64,000 bases of DNA, taken from positions 1,364,001 to 1,428,000 of the forward strand of contig NZ_CP072197.1 of the NCBI RefSeq assembly GCF_018987235.1. Reading direction: 5' to 3'. The notes under the pieces were generated by a model. The model was not told the origin of the DNA and did not search any database. It was given only the letters and a program-made list of their open reading frames with translations. Shown piece after piece: positions 55,741 through 63,081 of the stretch (the first letter of the stretch is position 1; every line of letters begins with the position of its first letter). The stretch comes from Lactobacillus crispatus (GTDB lineage: Bacteria; Bacillota; Bacilli; Lactobacillales; Lactobacillaceae). A program made the position numbers and the translations under genes.

Positions 55741-56367
55741 ATGACTGACTATTCTAATCGAATTATGTATTTAAAAGAAGCTGCTGCTTATGTTGGCAAA
55801 GCCCCTTTTACCCTTCAAAGCTGGGATCGTGCTGGTAAGCTAAAAGCGCACAGAACCGAGAACAATAGACGCTTTTACTATCAATCAGAGCTTGACGCTT
55901 ATCTAGGCATTAGACATGACAAAGTTGATCATCGAAAAACTGTCGCCTATGCAAGAGTTTCTTCTAATGGTCAAAAAGATGATTTGCAGGATCAGATAGC
56001 CTTCTTAAGGCAGTTTATTAATGCCAAAGGTATTATTGCAGATGAATTTATATCTGATATTGGGTCAGGACTGAATTATAAGCGTCCTAAATGGCTTAAG
56101 CTGGTCAAGGAAGTGGATCAAAACAGAATTAAAGAAATCTACGTTACTTATGAAGATCGGTTTATCAGATTTGGCTTTAAGTTCTTTCAAGAATTCTGCT
56201 CTTGGCACAACTGCAAGATAATTGTGCTTAACAACGAAGATACCTCGCCAGATAAGGAAATGGTTGACGACTTGATAAGTATTATCCATGTCTTTTCTTG
56301 TCGCTTGTACGGCTTAAGAAGATACAAGAAAAAGATACAAGACGACCCTGCTTTAAAGAAAAAATAG
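55741..56367 (+). CDS. tnpA: IS607-family serine recombinase TnpA
   Basis: A 208-aa transposase. An N-terminal MerR-like helix-turn-helix (about 8-50, YLKEAAAYVGKAPFTLQSWD) is followed by the serine recombinase domain with YARVSS (catalytic Ser74), and YEDRFIRFGF, the IS607 version of the DRLxRFG motif. Start ATG 55741 follows AAGGCGGTGAG; a GTG at 55726 is possible. It appears complete and carries no frameshift, so the element may be mobile. tnpB begins 32 nt after its stop. Confidence 0.92.
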   Translation: MTDYSNRIMYLKEAAAYVGKAPFTLQSWDRAGKLKAHRTENNRRFYYQSELDAYLGIRHDKVDHRKTVAYARVSSNGQKDDLQDQIAFLRQFINAKGIIADEFISDIGSGLNYKRPKWLKLVKEVDQNRIKEIYVTYEDRFIRFGFKFFQEFCSWHNCKIIVLNNEDTSPDKEMVDDLISIIHVFSCRLYGLRRYKKKIQDDPALKKK

Positions 56368-56398
56368 GTCTATGAATAAAGAGAAAGGCGGTGAAATT

Positions 56399-57691
56399 AT
56401 GTCTGATTATTATATTAAAACCCGCAGCTATGAGGTGTTTGCAAGCAAAGCAATGAAAAACATCTTAGACCGCAATTGCGACTACCGCAGATATTGTTGG
56501 AATCAAGCTTTGGCTTTATGGAATGACTTGTATTCAGCGCATCAAATCTATGACAAGATCTGCTATACTACTTTCACTCCTAAAAAGAATAAGAGAAGCA
56601 ACAAGCTAAAGATCATCCAAAAAGATGTTCATTTAAATCCTAGTCCTAATTGGCGCTTAGTTCGTGACAGGCTGGTTGAAGACAAAGAAGATTGGCAGTT
56701 CACCTATTCTGCTCACTTGCTTCAACTAGCAGTACAAGACTTGGGCAAAGTTTGGAAGAGCTTTTTCGATAAAGCCCAGCCTGATTGGGGCAAGCCTCAC
56801 TTTAAATCTAAGCGTGCCCCAAGACAAGGCTTTAAGAGCGATCAGGCCAAGCTGATTGATGGCCGGCTGTTCTTGGAAAAGCCACAAGGCTTAAAGAAAG
56901 ATTGGGAGCCGCTTATTCTGTCAGAAAAGCCAATGAATTATCCTACTGGAGTCATGAGCTTTTATCGTGAAAATGGATGTTATTTTGTGTCTATTCCATA
57001 TAAGATTCCAAAGCGCAAAATAATTAAGAAAGCTGATACCGGCAAGGCAACAGGAGTTGATCTCAATGTGGGTCATTTCAACTATCTTGGCGGAAATAAA
57101 AGCATTCTGCCTAAAAAGCTTGAGCAAACTTATGAAAAAATAAAGCATTATCAAAGACTGTTAGCTAGAAAACGTGAAGTCAATGGAAAAGAACAAGCAA
57201 TGCAAAGCAAAAAGTACTTGAAGACGAAAACCAAGCTTCAAGCGGCATATCAGCGTGCTTCAAATATCCAAAATGACTTAATGCAAAAATTTACCACTAT
57301 GCTGGTTGATAATTATGATTCGATTGTCATTGAAGACTTAGATGTCAAAAAGATGATGATGAGCCATGTTGCCTCAAAAGGAATGCACAGATCAATGTTT
57401 GGCAAGTTTAGGCAGGTTTTATCTTATAAATGTGAATGGTATGGCAAGAAACTAATCGTAGCCAATAAACTGTATCCTTCAACTCAAAGGTGCGCAGTTT
57501 GTGGATTAGTCAAAAAAGGTGATGAAAAGATCACCCTTTACGGTAATAAAAAGCACGGCACTAAACATAACGAATTTATTTGTTATAATCCAAACTGCCC
57601 TAACTATAATAAAAAGGTTGATCGTGACGAAAACGCCATGCTCAACTTAACAATTTTGATAAAACATCCAGAATTAAATAAAGCATTATAA
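56399..57691 (+). CDS. tnpB: TnpB RNA-guided endonuclease (IS607 type)
   Basis: A 430-aa protein of the TnpB family, the ancestor of Cas12. The N-terminal wedge/REC part is followed by the RuvC-like nuclease: Asp221 in GVDLNVG, Glu312 in VIEDLDV and Asp410 in DRDENAMLNL, with a four-Cys zinc ribbon between (C365, C368, C395, C400). All catalytic residues are present, so it should be active. TnpB nucleases use a guide RNA made from the element's right end and help the element persist. Start ATG 56399 has AAAGGCGGTGA 6 nt upstream. Confidence 0.93.
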   Translation: MSDYYIKTRSYEVFASKAMKNILDRNCDYRRYCWNQALALWNDLYSAHQIYDKICYTTFTPKKNKRSNKLKIIQKDVHLNPSPNWRLVRDRLVEDKEDWQFTYSAHLLQLAVQDLGKVWKSFFDKAQPDWGKPHFKSKRAPRQGFKSDQAKLIDGRLFLEKPQGLKKDWEPLILSEKPMNYPTGVMSFYRENGCYFVSIPYKIPKRKIIKKADTGKATGVDLNVGHFNYLGGNKSILPKKLEQTYEKIKHYQRLLARKREVNGKEQAMQSKKYLKTKTKLQAAYQRASNIQNDLMQKFTTMLVDNYDSIVIEDLDVKKMMMSHVASKGMHRSMFGKFRQVLSYKCEWYGKKLIVANKLYPSTQRCAVCGLVKKGDEKITLYGNKKHGTKHNEFICYNPNCPNYNKKVDRDENAMLNLTILIKHPELNKAL

Positions 57692-57840
57692 ATAAAGATT
57701 ACGGGCGAGGCTACGTCCGATAAAGAAGCCAAAAGAGTCGGTCAATACGATTACTCCCAAGTTGGAATATCGGAAAACCGATGAAGACGTTGGTAAGAAG
57801 AATAAAATGCACGAAAGTCCAAAACGTATTCAAATCTAAA
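57692..57840 (+). ncRNA. Candidate omega/reRNA scaffold of TnpB
   Basis: The 150 nt after the tnpB stop have no reading frame but clear complementarity: a perfect hairpin ATCGG-AAAA-CCGAT (57767-57780) inside a longer CCAA...TTGG closure, and AGTCG...CGATT-ACT pairing before it. Position and compact nested hairpins fit the guide-RNA scaffolds of IS605/IS607 TnpB systems, which overlap the tnpB 3' end and run through the right end into flanking DNA. The exact end, and so the guide, is not known. Confidence 0.5.
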
Positions 57841-57884
57841 TCGAGGAATACATTTGCATATGTTTTTCATAGCAGTAATTTAAG

Positions 57885-57932
57885 CAAAAAAATAGAGACT
57901 ACTGGCTAAAACACTGTTTAGTCAATAGTCTC
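57885..57932 (-). terminator. Strong minus-strand terminator left of IS30
   Basis: A long imperfect stem pairs GAGACTA-TGACTAAA with TTTAGTCA-AGTCTC halves and is followed on minus by T7. It probably ends the DUF3990/DUF3791-like/Rpn transcript that the IS30 element now interrupts. The remaining 57933-58068 bases hold only an AT-rich stretch with a weak dyad (ATAAATT/AATTTAT). Confidence 0.6.
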
Positions 57933-58068
57933 ATCATTTAAACTTACAGCGGAAAATAAATTTCGTTCTGACGCCGTAAATACAATTTATGCCGATTACT
58001 CCCTATTTACTTGTACATAATTAAACCATATCAAGTAGGTAGTTGGCAAGCTATTTTAACTTTCTTTT

Positions 58069-58084
58069 AGGAAGTTTTCTAATT
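58069..58084. repeat. Left copy of IS30 flanking direct repeat
   Basis: AGGAAGTTTTCTAATT is repeated exactly at 59246-59261 on the other side of the element. Read on minus it encodes the ELENFL end of the Rpn-type protein, and beyond it the old reading frame continues to its own stop at 58056-58058. Confidence 0.85.
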
Positions 58085-59248
58085 CCCGGATTTAAAATTG
58101 AAGTGCAACACCAAGTGTTAAACAAAAAGGCCATGAAGACCTAAACTTGAAGTGACGAAAAATCAAGAAAGGAAGATCTTCATGACCAATTCAAATTCTA
58201 GCATTTCTAAGCACTATCATCAATTAACCAGCGTACAACGTGGACAAATTCAAGCAATGCTGGATTCCGGCATAACTTCCCGTACTGTTATCGCTCAAGA
58301 AGTCGGCTGCCATAAGTCGACAATCAGTCGCGAAATCAAACGCGGAAGCGTCCTGCAAAGAGACAGCAGCTATTTATTGTATGAGCACTATTACGCTGAT
58401 ACTGCACAGCTTTATTATGAGAAGCGTCGCAAAAACTGCTATCAGCGCAATCCATTGAAGCATTATGCTGTCTTTTTGAGAATGCTCTCCAGACGCTTCA
58501 AAGCTAAATTTGATGCCACCAGCATCGATGAATTCGTTGGTGAATTCAAAAGGACTATGCCAGGCTACCCTTGTCCCAGCACACCAACTGTCTATCGCTA
58601 TATTGATCAGGGCTTGCTGGACATAAGCAATATTGATCTGCCTATGAAGCTCAAAAGACGCAGGAACAAGCGTCATCACGGCCAGAGCGGTCATGCTTTG
58701 CACAAGAAGAATCTTGGCAATTCCATTGAACAGCGTCCTAAAGAGATTGAAGACAGAAAAACGCCGCTGCACTGGGAAGGAGATCTGGTTAAAGGCGTCA
58801 GACGCAAGAATCAGCCTGCTTTAATGACTTTGACCGAAAGAACCACACGCTTTGAAGTAGTTATCAAGATTCCTGACTATCGGGCAAGCACATGCCAAAG
58901 GCTGCTTCAAAATGAGATTGACAGACATCCTGCCTGGTTTAAATCGATCACGTTTGACAATGGCTCTGAGTTTGCGGATATGACCAAGATCAAAGGCTGC
59001 CAGATCTACTTCGCCCACCCATATTCTCCATGGGAAAGAGGCACCAATGAGAACTGCAATGGACTTCTGCGTCAATTCTTCCCTAAAGGCAAAAGCATGA
59101 AAGATAAGTCAGCTGCTTATGTTCAACAGGCAACTGATGCCATTAACCGCAAACATCGTCGAATCCTTCAATATCACACAGCAGAAGAACTCTTCAAGCA
59201 ATATATTTCCTCATAGCCTAACTGTTGCACTTAATTTGACAATTCAGG
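58085..59248 (+). mobile_element. IS30-family insertion sequence
   Basis: About 1.16 kb with one transposase gene. Imperfect 25-bp terminal repeats start CCCGGATTTAAAATTG at the left and, read from the right, CCTGAATTGTCAAATT; both contain AAGTGCAACA. The flanks are a 13-16 bp direct repeat. Its base use is richer in G+C than the surrounding DNA, a sign of transfer. Confidence 0.87.
58182..59216 (+). CDS. IS30 family transposase
   Basis: A 344-aa DDE transposase. An N-terminal helix-turn-helix (LTSVQRGQIQAMLDSG and TVIAQEVGCHKSTISREI, split over 14-52) is followed by the catalytic core: Asp201 in HWEGDLV, Asp259 in FDNGSEF and Glu290 in RGTNEN with NGLLRQFFPKG. It is complete. Start ATG 58182 has AAAGGAAG upstream; the longer frame lacks a site. 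Confidence 0.95.
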   Translation: MTNSNSSISKHYHQLTSVQRGQIQAMLDSGITSRTVIAQEVGCHKSTISREIKRGSVLQRDSSYLLYEHYYADTAQLYYEKRRKNCYQRNPLKHYAVFLRMLSRRFKAKFDATSIDEFVGEFKRTMPGYPCPSTPTVYRYIDQGLLDISNIDLPMKLKRRRNKRHHGQSGHALHKKNLGNSIEQRPKEIEDRKTPLHWEGDLVKGVRRKNQPALMTLTERTTRFEVVIKIPDYRASTCQRLLQNEIDRHPAWFKSITFDNGSEFADMTKIKGCQIYFAHPYSPWERGTNENCNGLLRQFFPKGKSMKDKSAAYVQQATDAINRKHRRILQYHTAEELFKQYISS

Positions 59249-59451
59249 AAGTTTTCTAATTGTTCATCGGTAAAATCAGAACCGTAATTTTGTTCAAGGA
59301 GATTCATGATCTCTTGCTTGGTATTACCAGCTCTTTTAAGTGAAGAAACTAAAATTTTGACACCTCGTTTAAGCCCCTCTTCACGCCCTTTTACCAATCC
59401 TTCCTCACGAGCGTCTTGTTCTCGCTCCAGTATTTTCTCTTCGTAGTCCAT
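59218..59451 (-). pseudogene. Rpn/PD-(D/E)XK family C-terminal remnant (copy 1)
   Basis: A 77-aa frame with the C-terminal end of an Rpn/YhgA-like putative nuclease: MDYEEKILEREQDAREEGLVKGREEGLKRG and YGSDFTDEQLENFL. The nuclease domain is absent; upstream of EWSDYI the frame is closed by a TGA and homology to copy 2 (61951) ends near 59469. The last residues (CQIKCNS) come from the IS30 end. Before insertion the frame ended LENFLKES with a stop now left of the element. Family proteins are usually near 290 aa. Confidence 0.72.
59246..59261. repeat. Right copy of IS30 flanking direct repeat
   Basis: Exact repeat of 58069-58084 (AGGAAGTTTTCTAATT). Depending on where the element is taken to end, 13-16 bp are duplicated. 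Confidence 0.85.
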
Positions 59452-59484
59452 GATATAATCACTCCATTCCGAGCAATAAGATAA

Positions 59485-59760
59485 TCATTTGTACTTCTTA
59501 TCTTTCAATAATCCGTTAGCAATATCGGCCGAACTAACTGGTACACCGACTAAACGCTCATTTTGCCACAAATCAAAAAAATCAGCTGGCATCATTTGAT
59601 CAAATTCATCATCTGAATTCATTAAATCCTTATAAACACGTGACTTCTCAAATAAATTTAGAGCCTGCTTAGGATAAATGTTTAATCTCTTAGCAATTAA
59701 GTCGCTAATTGCTTCAGCTAGTTGCTGATGAAATTGCTTTTCACTAATTTCGGGAATCAT
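59485..59760 (-). CDS. DUF3791-like small protein paired with DUF3990
   Basis: A 91-aa protein of three or four helices (KQFHQQLAEAISDLIAKRL, YPKQALNLFEKSRVYKDLM) with a C-terminal DFFDLWQNERL segment. Pattern and partner resemble DUF3791, a small family that is often encoded beside DUF3990; the match is judged by eye. The ATG overlaps the DUF3990 stop (ATGA), so the pair is translated together. By analogy with toxin-antitoxin pairs it may be the antidote or a partner subunit. Confidence 0.6.
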   Translation of the reverse strand: MIPEISEKQFHQQLAEAISDLIAKRLNIYPKQALNLFEKSRVYKDLMNSDDEFDQMMPADFFDLWQNERLVGVPVSSADIANGLLKDKKYK

Positions 59761-60269
59761 CTAACCAACTCCTTATCTATGAACGTTAAAGCTTTGAGAG
59801 CTCTTTCTGTCTTGAAACAATACTGCTCCGAATAAACACTCGGTTTTAATTTTAGCAGAGCCTCATCTAAATCTAGATTACCATGTTTCCAGCAATTAAC
59901 AACAGAAAAAAGTTTACCATCTGCTGTTGGGCCAATGACGATATCAGAATTATCTTTTATATTATTCATTCTATTTTGAATGACAAACTTAATCCAATCA
60001 ATATCTGCTTGGTAAACTAATATTTTCAAGTCGGGTTGATCAGCATCGAATACATATCTATTTAATGTCGGTTGACCTGAATATCTAGCCTTACGCTTTG
60101 CCCATTTTTCTGCTTGTCTACGATTAGCAGTCACATAAAAGCCATTACCAAAATCAGTTGTAAAAACATTTTTATTTATACGAGGCTGATAAACAGCCTG
60201 ATTGCTTCCATGATACAAAATGACTTTGGTATTGCTTTTCATGAATCGTGATGTATGCGTATTTTTCAT
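59757..60269 (-). CDS. DUF3990 family protein, ADP-ribosyltransferase-like
   Basis: A 170-aa protein with the DUF3990 pattern: ILYHGSNQAVYQPRIN (about 17-32), TTDFGNGFYVTANRRQAEKWAKRK (split 37-60) and a central RYVFD strand. The order His-Gly-Ser, then GFY-x-T, then AxxWA resembles the fold of bacterial ADP-ribosyltransferases (H-Y-E type), so NAD-dependent modification is possible; this is inference. AGAGGTG precedes the ATG. It is the first gene behind a Com-box-like element 46 nt upstream and behind the gtrB terminator, with no strong sigma-A promoter seen. Confidence 0.72.
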   Translation of the reverse strand: MKNTHTSRFMKSNTKVILYHGSNQAVYQPRINKNVFTTDFGNGFYVTANRRQAEKWAKRKARYSGQPTLNRYVFDADQPDLKILVYQADIDWIKFVIQNRMNNIKDNSDIVIGPTADGKLFSVVNCWKHGNLDLDEALLKLKPSVYSEQYCFKTERALKALTFIDKELVR

Positions 60270-60315
60270 CGCGCACCTCTTTCATAAATAGTAGGACAGA
60301 ATTATCCCTCACCAT

Positions 60316-60330
60316 TTATTACGCAAAAAA
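60316..60330 (-). promoter_or_regulatory. Com-box-like element upstream of DUF3990 module
   Basis: The minus strand reads T6 GCGTAATAAATGGTGAGGG, with a 15/15 core match to the radC copy and flanks like comEA (AATA/AATG). Directly upstream AAAAAAGCGTGCTTTTTT can form a small hairpin whose T-tract is part of the box, as at comEA. Confidence 0.62.
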
Positions 60331-60363
60331 GCACGCTTTTTTTGTGAGAAATTAAAATTTACA

Positions 60364-60394
60364 AACAAAAACGTCTGAGAATTATATCCCAGAC
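60364..60394 (-). terminator. Terminator of gtrA-gtrB
   Basis: The minus-strand stem GTCTGGGA/TCTCAGAC with a 6-nt loop is followed by GTTTTTGTTT, 24 nt after the gtrB stop. Confidence 0.78.
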
Positions 60395-60417
60395 ATTCAA
60401 CAATTTACGGCTCTTTC

Positions 60418-61347
60418 TCATTTCTCTTCCTTCACAATATAAATTGGTCGTTCTTTAACTTGTAAATAGATTTTACCAATATAACGGCCAATAATTCCGA
60501 TACACAAAAGCTGCAAGCCACCAATCAATAAAATAATTGAAATTGTGCTGGCCCAACCCAAAATACTAGAACCAGGAACTATTAGTTTACGAACAATCAC
60601 AACCAGGAGACCAATAATTGACAAAATGAATGAAGTTGTCCCAATCCAAACAGCTAAGTTAAGCGGTGCTTGAGAAAAATCAGCAATCCCGCCCAACGCA
60701 TATTTGAATAATTTGTGAGTCGTCCAATCAGTTTCACCAGCTACGCGCTCGACATTGTGGTACTCAAGATACTTAGTCTTAAAACCAACCCAAGCAAAAA
60801 TACCTTTAGAAAAGCGGCTGTATTCTTTCATTGATAAAACTGCGTTAACCATCTGCCTGGTCATCATGCGATAGTCGCGTACGCCTGAAACAATTTCCAC
60901 TTTAGAAATGCGATTAATCACCTTATAAAATTGATTGCTCAAGAAAGACTTAAACTTACCTTCCCCTTTACGATCTACTCGTCTGCAGCCAACTGCATCA
61001 TATTCACCAGTTTGCAAAATTTTGTACATTTTCGGCAATAGCTCCGGTGGATCCTGTAAATCTACATCCATTAAGACAATATAATCTCCCGTTGCAGCTG
61101 ATAGGCCCGCATAGATAGCGGATTCCTTACCAAAGTTACGAGAAAAAGAAATATAGTGAACATGTTTGTCCTGCTCATGCAATTTTTTCAATTCGGTCAG
61201 TGTGTTATCATTGGAGCCATCATCTACAAACCAATATTCGGGCGTCACTTTGGGCATTTTAGCTAATACTTTTTGCACTGTTGGATAAAAAAGTGGAATT
61301 GTTTCTTGTTCATTAAAACAAGGAACCACAATTGATAATTTTTCCAT
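60418..61347 (-). CDS. GtrB-like glycosyltransferase family 2
   Basis: A 309-aa membrane glycosyltransferase that probably loads a sugar onto undecaprenyl phosphate. The GT2 domain has VVPCFNEQETI, DDGS at 42-45, MDVDLQDPPE (93-102) and the YSRFSKG acceptor region. Two C-terminal helices (about 232-255 and 268-292) anchor it. It follows gtrA directly, the usual GtrA-GtrB pairing for cell-surface glycosylation. The sugar is unknown. Confidence 0.88.
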   Translation of the reverse strand: MEKLSIVVPCFNEQETIPLFYPTVQKVLAKMPKVTPEYWFVDDGSNDNTLTELKKLHEQDKHVHYISFSRNFGKESAIYAGLSAATGDYIVLMDVDLQDPPELLPKMYKILQTGEYDAVGCRRVDRKGEGKFKSFLSNQFYKVINRISKVEIVSGVRDYRMMTRQMVNAVLSMKEYSRFSKGIFAWVGFKTKYLEYHNVERVAGETDWTTHKLFKYALGGIADFSQAPLNLAVWIGTTSFILSIIGLLVVIVRKLIVPGSSILGWASTISIILLIGGLQLLCIGIIGRYIGKIYLQVKERPIYIVKEEK

Positions 61348-61766
61348 TAGATTTCTTCTTTCTTAGCTTTTCTAAAAGTAACTACTTTATTAATTACAAA
61401 TTGAATTAAGGTTGCTACAAAAGTTGCTACTATTTTAACGATTAAGTGCGGATAACCCAATTTAGTAACGAAAATAAATAGGGAAACCGTAGTAAATACC
61501 GTGGTAATCTGACCAACGATAAAATAAGAAATAAATCTTAATATCATGCGATCATGAACTTTAAAGTTAGTATAAGAATTCCATAAAAAGTTATTGATGA
61601 TCCCGCAGGTAGACGAAATAATGTTAGCTATTTCAACATTCATCTTGAAATGCGTCAAAATTGTATAAATTCCAAAATCAACGACTAGCCCTAATACGCC
61701 AATTAGAACATACTTTACTAATTGAACAAAATCTTCTGAATAGATTGCTGTTTTGATTTTTTCCAT
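61347..61766 (-). CDS. GtrA family membrane protein
   Basis: A 139-aa protein with four membrane helices and the GtrA hallmark FVQLVKYVLIGVLGLVVDFGIY, with later FLWNSYTNFKVH and the end ATFVATLIQFVINKVVTFRK, split across 80-135. GtrA proteins are thought to flip lipid-linked sugars made by GtrB. I start at MEKIKTAIY (61766), where AGGA lies 7 nt upstream; the longer frame crosses a terminator-like hairpin. It is coupled to gtrB (1-nt overlap). Confidence 0.87.
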   Translation of the reverse strand: MEKIKTAIYSEDFVQLVKYVLIGVLGLVVDFGIYTILTHFKMNVEIANIISSTCGIINNFLWNSYTNFKVHDRMILRFISYFIVGQITTVFTTVSLFIFVTKLGYPHLIVKIVATFVATLIQFVINKVVTFRKAKKEEI

Positions 61767-61779
61767 AATTATTCCTAAT

Positions 61780-61843
61780 AAAAAATCCAGACAAGAGGTC
61801 CTGGATTTCAACATATTTAACTAATATGGTCTTAATTATATCA
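61780..61843 (-). promoter_or_regulatory. gtrA promoter and terminator-like leader hairpin
   Basis: The minus strand has an extended -10 TGATATAAT (plus 61835-61843). About 20 nt after the likely start is a perfect 8-bp stem AAATCCAG/CTGGATTT followed by T6 (plus 61780-61808), ending just before the gtrA Shine-Dalgarno. It could act as an attenuator. Confidence 0.5.
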
Positions 61844-61891
61844 TTGTTTTTAAGCTCTACGTTTTCATTATTAAAGTTAAAACTTTAAATA

Positions 61892-61926
61892 GAAAAATAC
61901 CCTCATTTAGAATTTCTAAATAAGGA
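61892..61926 (-). terminator. Terminator behind Rpn remnant copy 2
   Basis: The minus-strand stem CTTATTTAGAA/TTCTAAATGAG is followed by GTATTTTTC, 25 nt after the remnant's stop. Confidence 0.65.
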
Positions 61927-61950
61927 ATTATTGCCATTAATTTCGATGTT

Positions 61951-62244
61951 TTAATTTTGTTTCAAGAAATTTTCTAATTGCTCATCAGTAAAATCAGAGC
62001 CGTACTTCTGTTTAAGCCGTTGAAGAATTCTCTGATTATTCTCACCGTAATCTCGCATTATGGTAATCAAATTGTGAATCCCGTATACTATGCCTTCTTT
62101 GAAGCCTTCTTCTTTACCTTCCTCACGCCCTTTTATCAAGCCTTCCTCACGCGCGTCTTGTTCTCGCTCCAGTATTTTCTCTTCGTAATCCATGATATAA
62201 TCACTCCATTCCGGATCTTCATTGAATTCTTTGATCTTTGCCAT
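61951..62244 (-). pseudogene. Rpn/PD-(D/E)XK family C-terminal remnant (copy 2)
   Basis: A 97-aa frame with the Rpn-family tail: MAKIKEFNEDPEWSDYIMDYEEKILEREQDAREEGLIKGREEG, split, and YGSDFTDEQLENFLKQN. It begins at a family-internal Met and lacks the nuclease domain. Its ATG overlaps the rsuA stop (TGATGG), so a deletion has joined it to rsuA and it is probably co-transcribed. It shares near-identical ends with copy 1 but has a different middle. A translated short regulator cannot be excluded. Confidence 0.7.
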
Positions 62245-62948
62245 CACTTTATTATATCTTCCAACTTCAATTCCAGATATTCTCCCCGCTTTAAGTTAGC
62301 AGGCAAGGTTAACTTTCCCATCGAAATTCGCTCTAGCTCAACGACTTTCATCCCTACCGCACCAAACATACGCTTGATCTGGTGATATTTACCTTCACGA
62401 ATTTTAATTTCAGTTGTAGACCTATCGTGCTCTTCATCCTGGGATAATATCTTCAATTCTGCTGGCTGCAGTTTGGTCCCATCGCCTAGTGTCATTCCTG
62501 AAGCAAAAGTTTTAACAGTCGTATCATTAGCTACACCAGCAATTTCAGCACGATAAACTTTATCAACATGCTTACCAGGTGCAAGCAATTCATGATTCAA
62601 CTGACCATCATTCGTCAAAAGGAGCAAGCCAGTAGTATCCTTGTCCAAACGACCAACGGGTACGATTCCTTGATAGCGATCTTGCGGCGCCAGTATGGAA
62701 ATCACTGTTGGCTGACTGCGGTCTTCCGTCGCTGACAAAACACCTTTAGGTTTATTCAATAAGAAATAATGATATTTTTGATAAGCAACAGCATCTCCGT
62801 TAACAGTGACCTGATCGCTTTCTTTAACTTGCTGCTTTGGCGTTTTAACAGTCGTGCCATTAACTGCAACAATTCCCTGCTTAATTAATTGGTGTACTTC
62901 TTTTCGTGATCCAACATTCATATTGGCTAAATATTTGTCTATGCGCAT
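62244..62948 (-). CDS. rsuA: 16S rRNA pseudouridine synthase RsuA-like
   Basis: A 234-aa pseudouridine synthase. An N-terminal S4 domain (MRIDKYLANMNVGSRKEVHQLIKQG) is followed by the catalytic domain with GRLDKDTTGLLLLTNDG (catalytic Asp in RLD), LNKPKGVLSA and the closing KIREGKYHQIKRMFG. This fits the RsuA type acting at 16S U516. It has its own upstream terminator boundary and is followed by the Rpn remnant. Confidence 0.93.
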   Translation of the reverse strand: MRIDKYLANMNVGSRKEVHQLIKQGIVAVNGTTVKTPKQQVKESDQVTVNGDAVAYQKYHYFLLNKPKGVLSATEDRSQPTVISILAPQDRYQGIVPVGRLDKDTTGLLLLTNDGQLNHELLAPGKHVDKVYRAEIAGVANDTTVKTFASGMTLGDGTKLQPAELKILSQDEEHDRSTTEIKIREGKYHQIKRMFGAVGMKVVELERISMGKLTLPANLKRGEYLELKLEDIIK

Positions 62949-63030
62949 TATGTCTTTCTTTCGTTCTTATGTGTTGATTAATATTAATTATATAAGAAAG
63001 TTAACCCAATTTCGAATTGCGACACTAATC

Positions 63031-63078
63031 AAAAACGGTCGAAAACAAAATCGACCGTTTTTACGCGCGTTTTGCGCG
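63031..63078. terminator. Bidirectional terminator plus second GC-rich hairpin
   Basis: The stem AAAAACGGTCGA/TCGACCGTTTTT (63031-63062) is followed by a second hairpin, CGCGCG-TTTT-CGCGCG-like (63064-63079), next to the stop of the minus-strand regulator gene. Confidence 0.8.
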
Positions 63079-63081
63079 CGA

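Larger units (their letters stand above)
55699..57850 (+). mobile_element. IS607-type element with tnpA and tnpB
   Basis: The element holds a serine-recombinase tnpA and an intact tnpB in tandem. IS607 elements lack inverted repeats and make no long target duplication, so exact ends cannot be read; the left limit is set by the ATPase promoter and the right by the end of the structured region after tnpB. Both genes carry nearly the same AAGGCGGTGA ribosome site. Confidence 0.7.

Noticed and set aside
58374..58772. 132-aa minus-strand frame inside the IS30 transposase
   Set aside because: Antisense frame in a higher-GC element; no ribosome site and no family resemblance.
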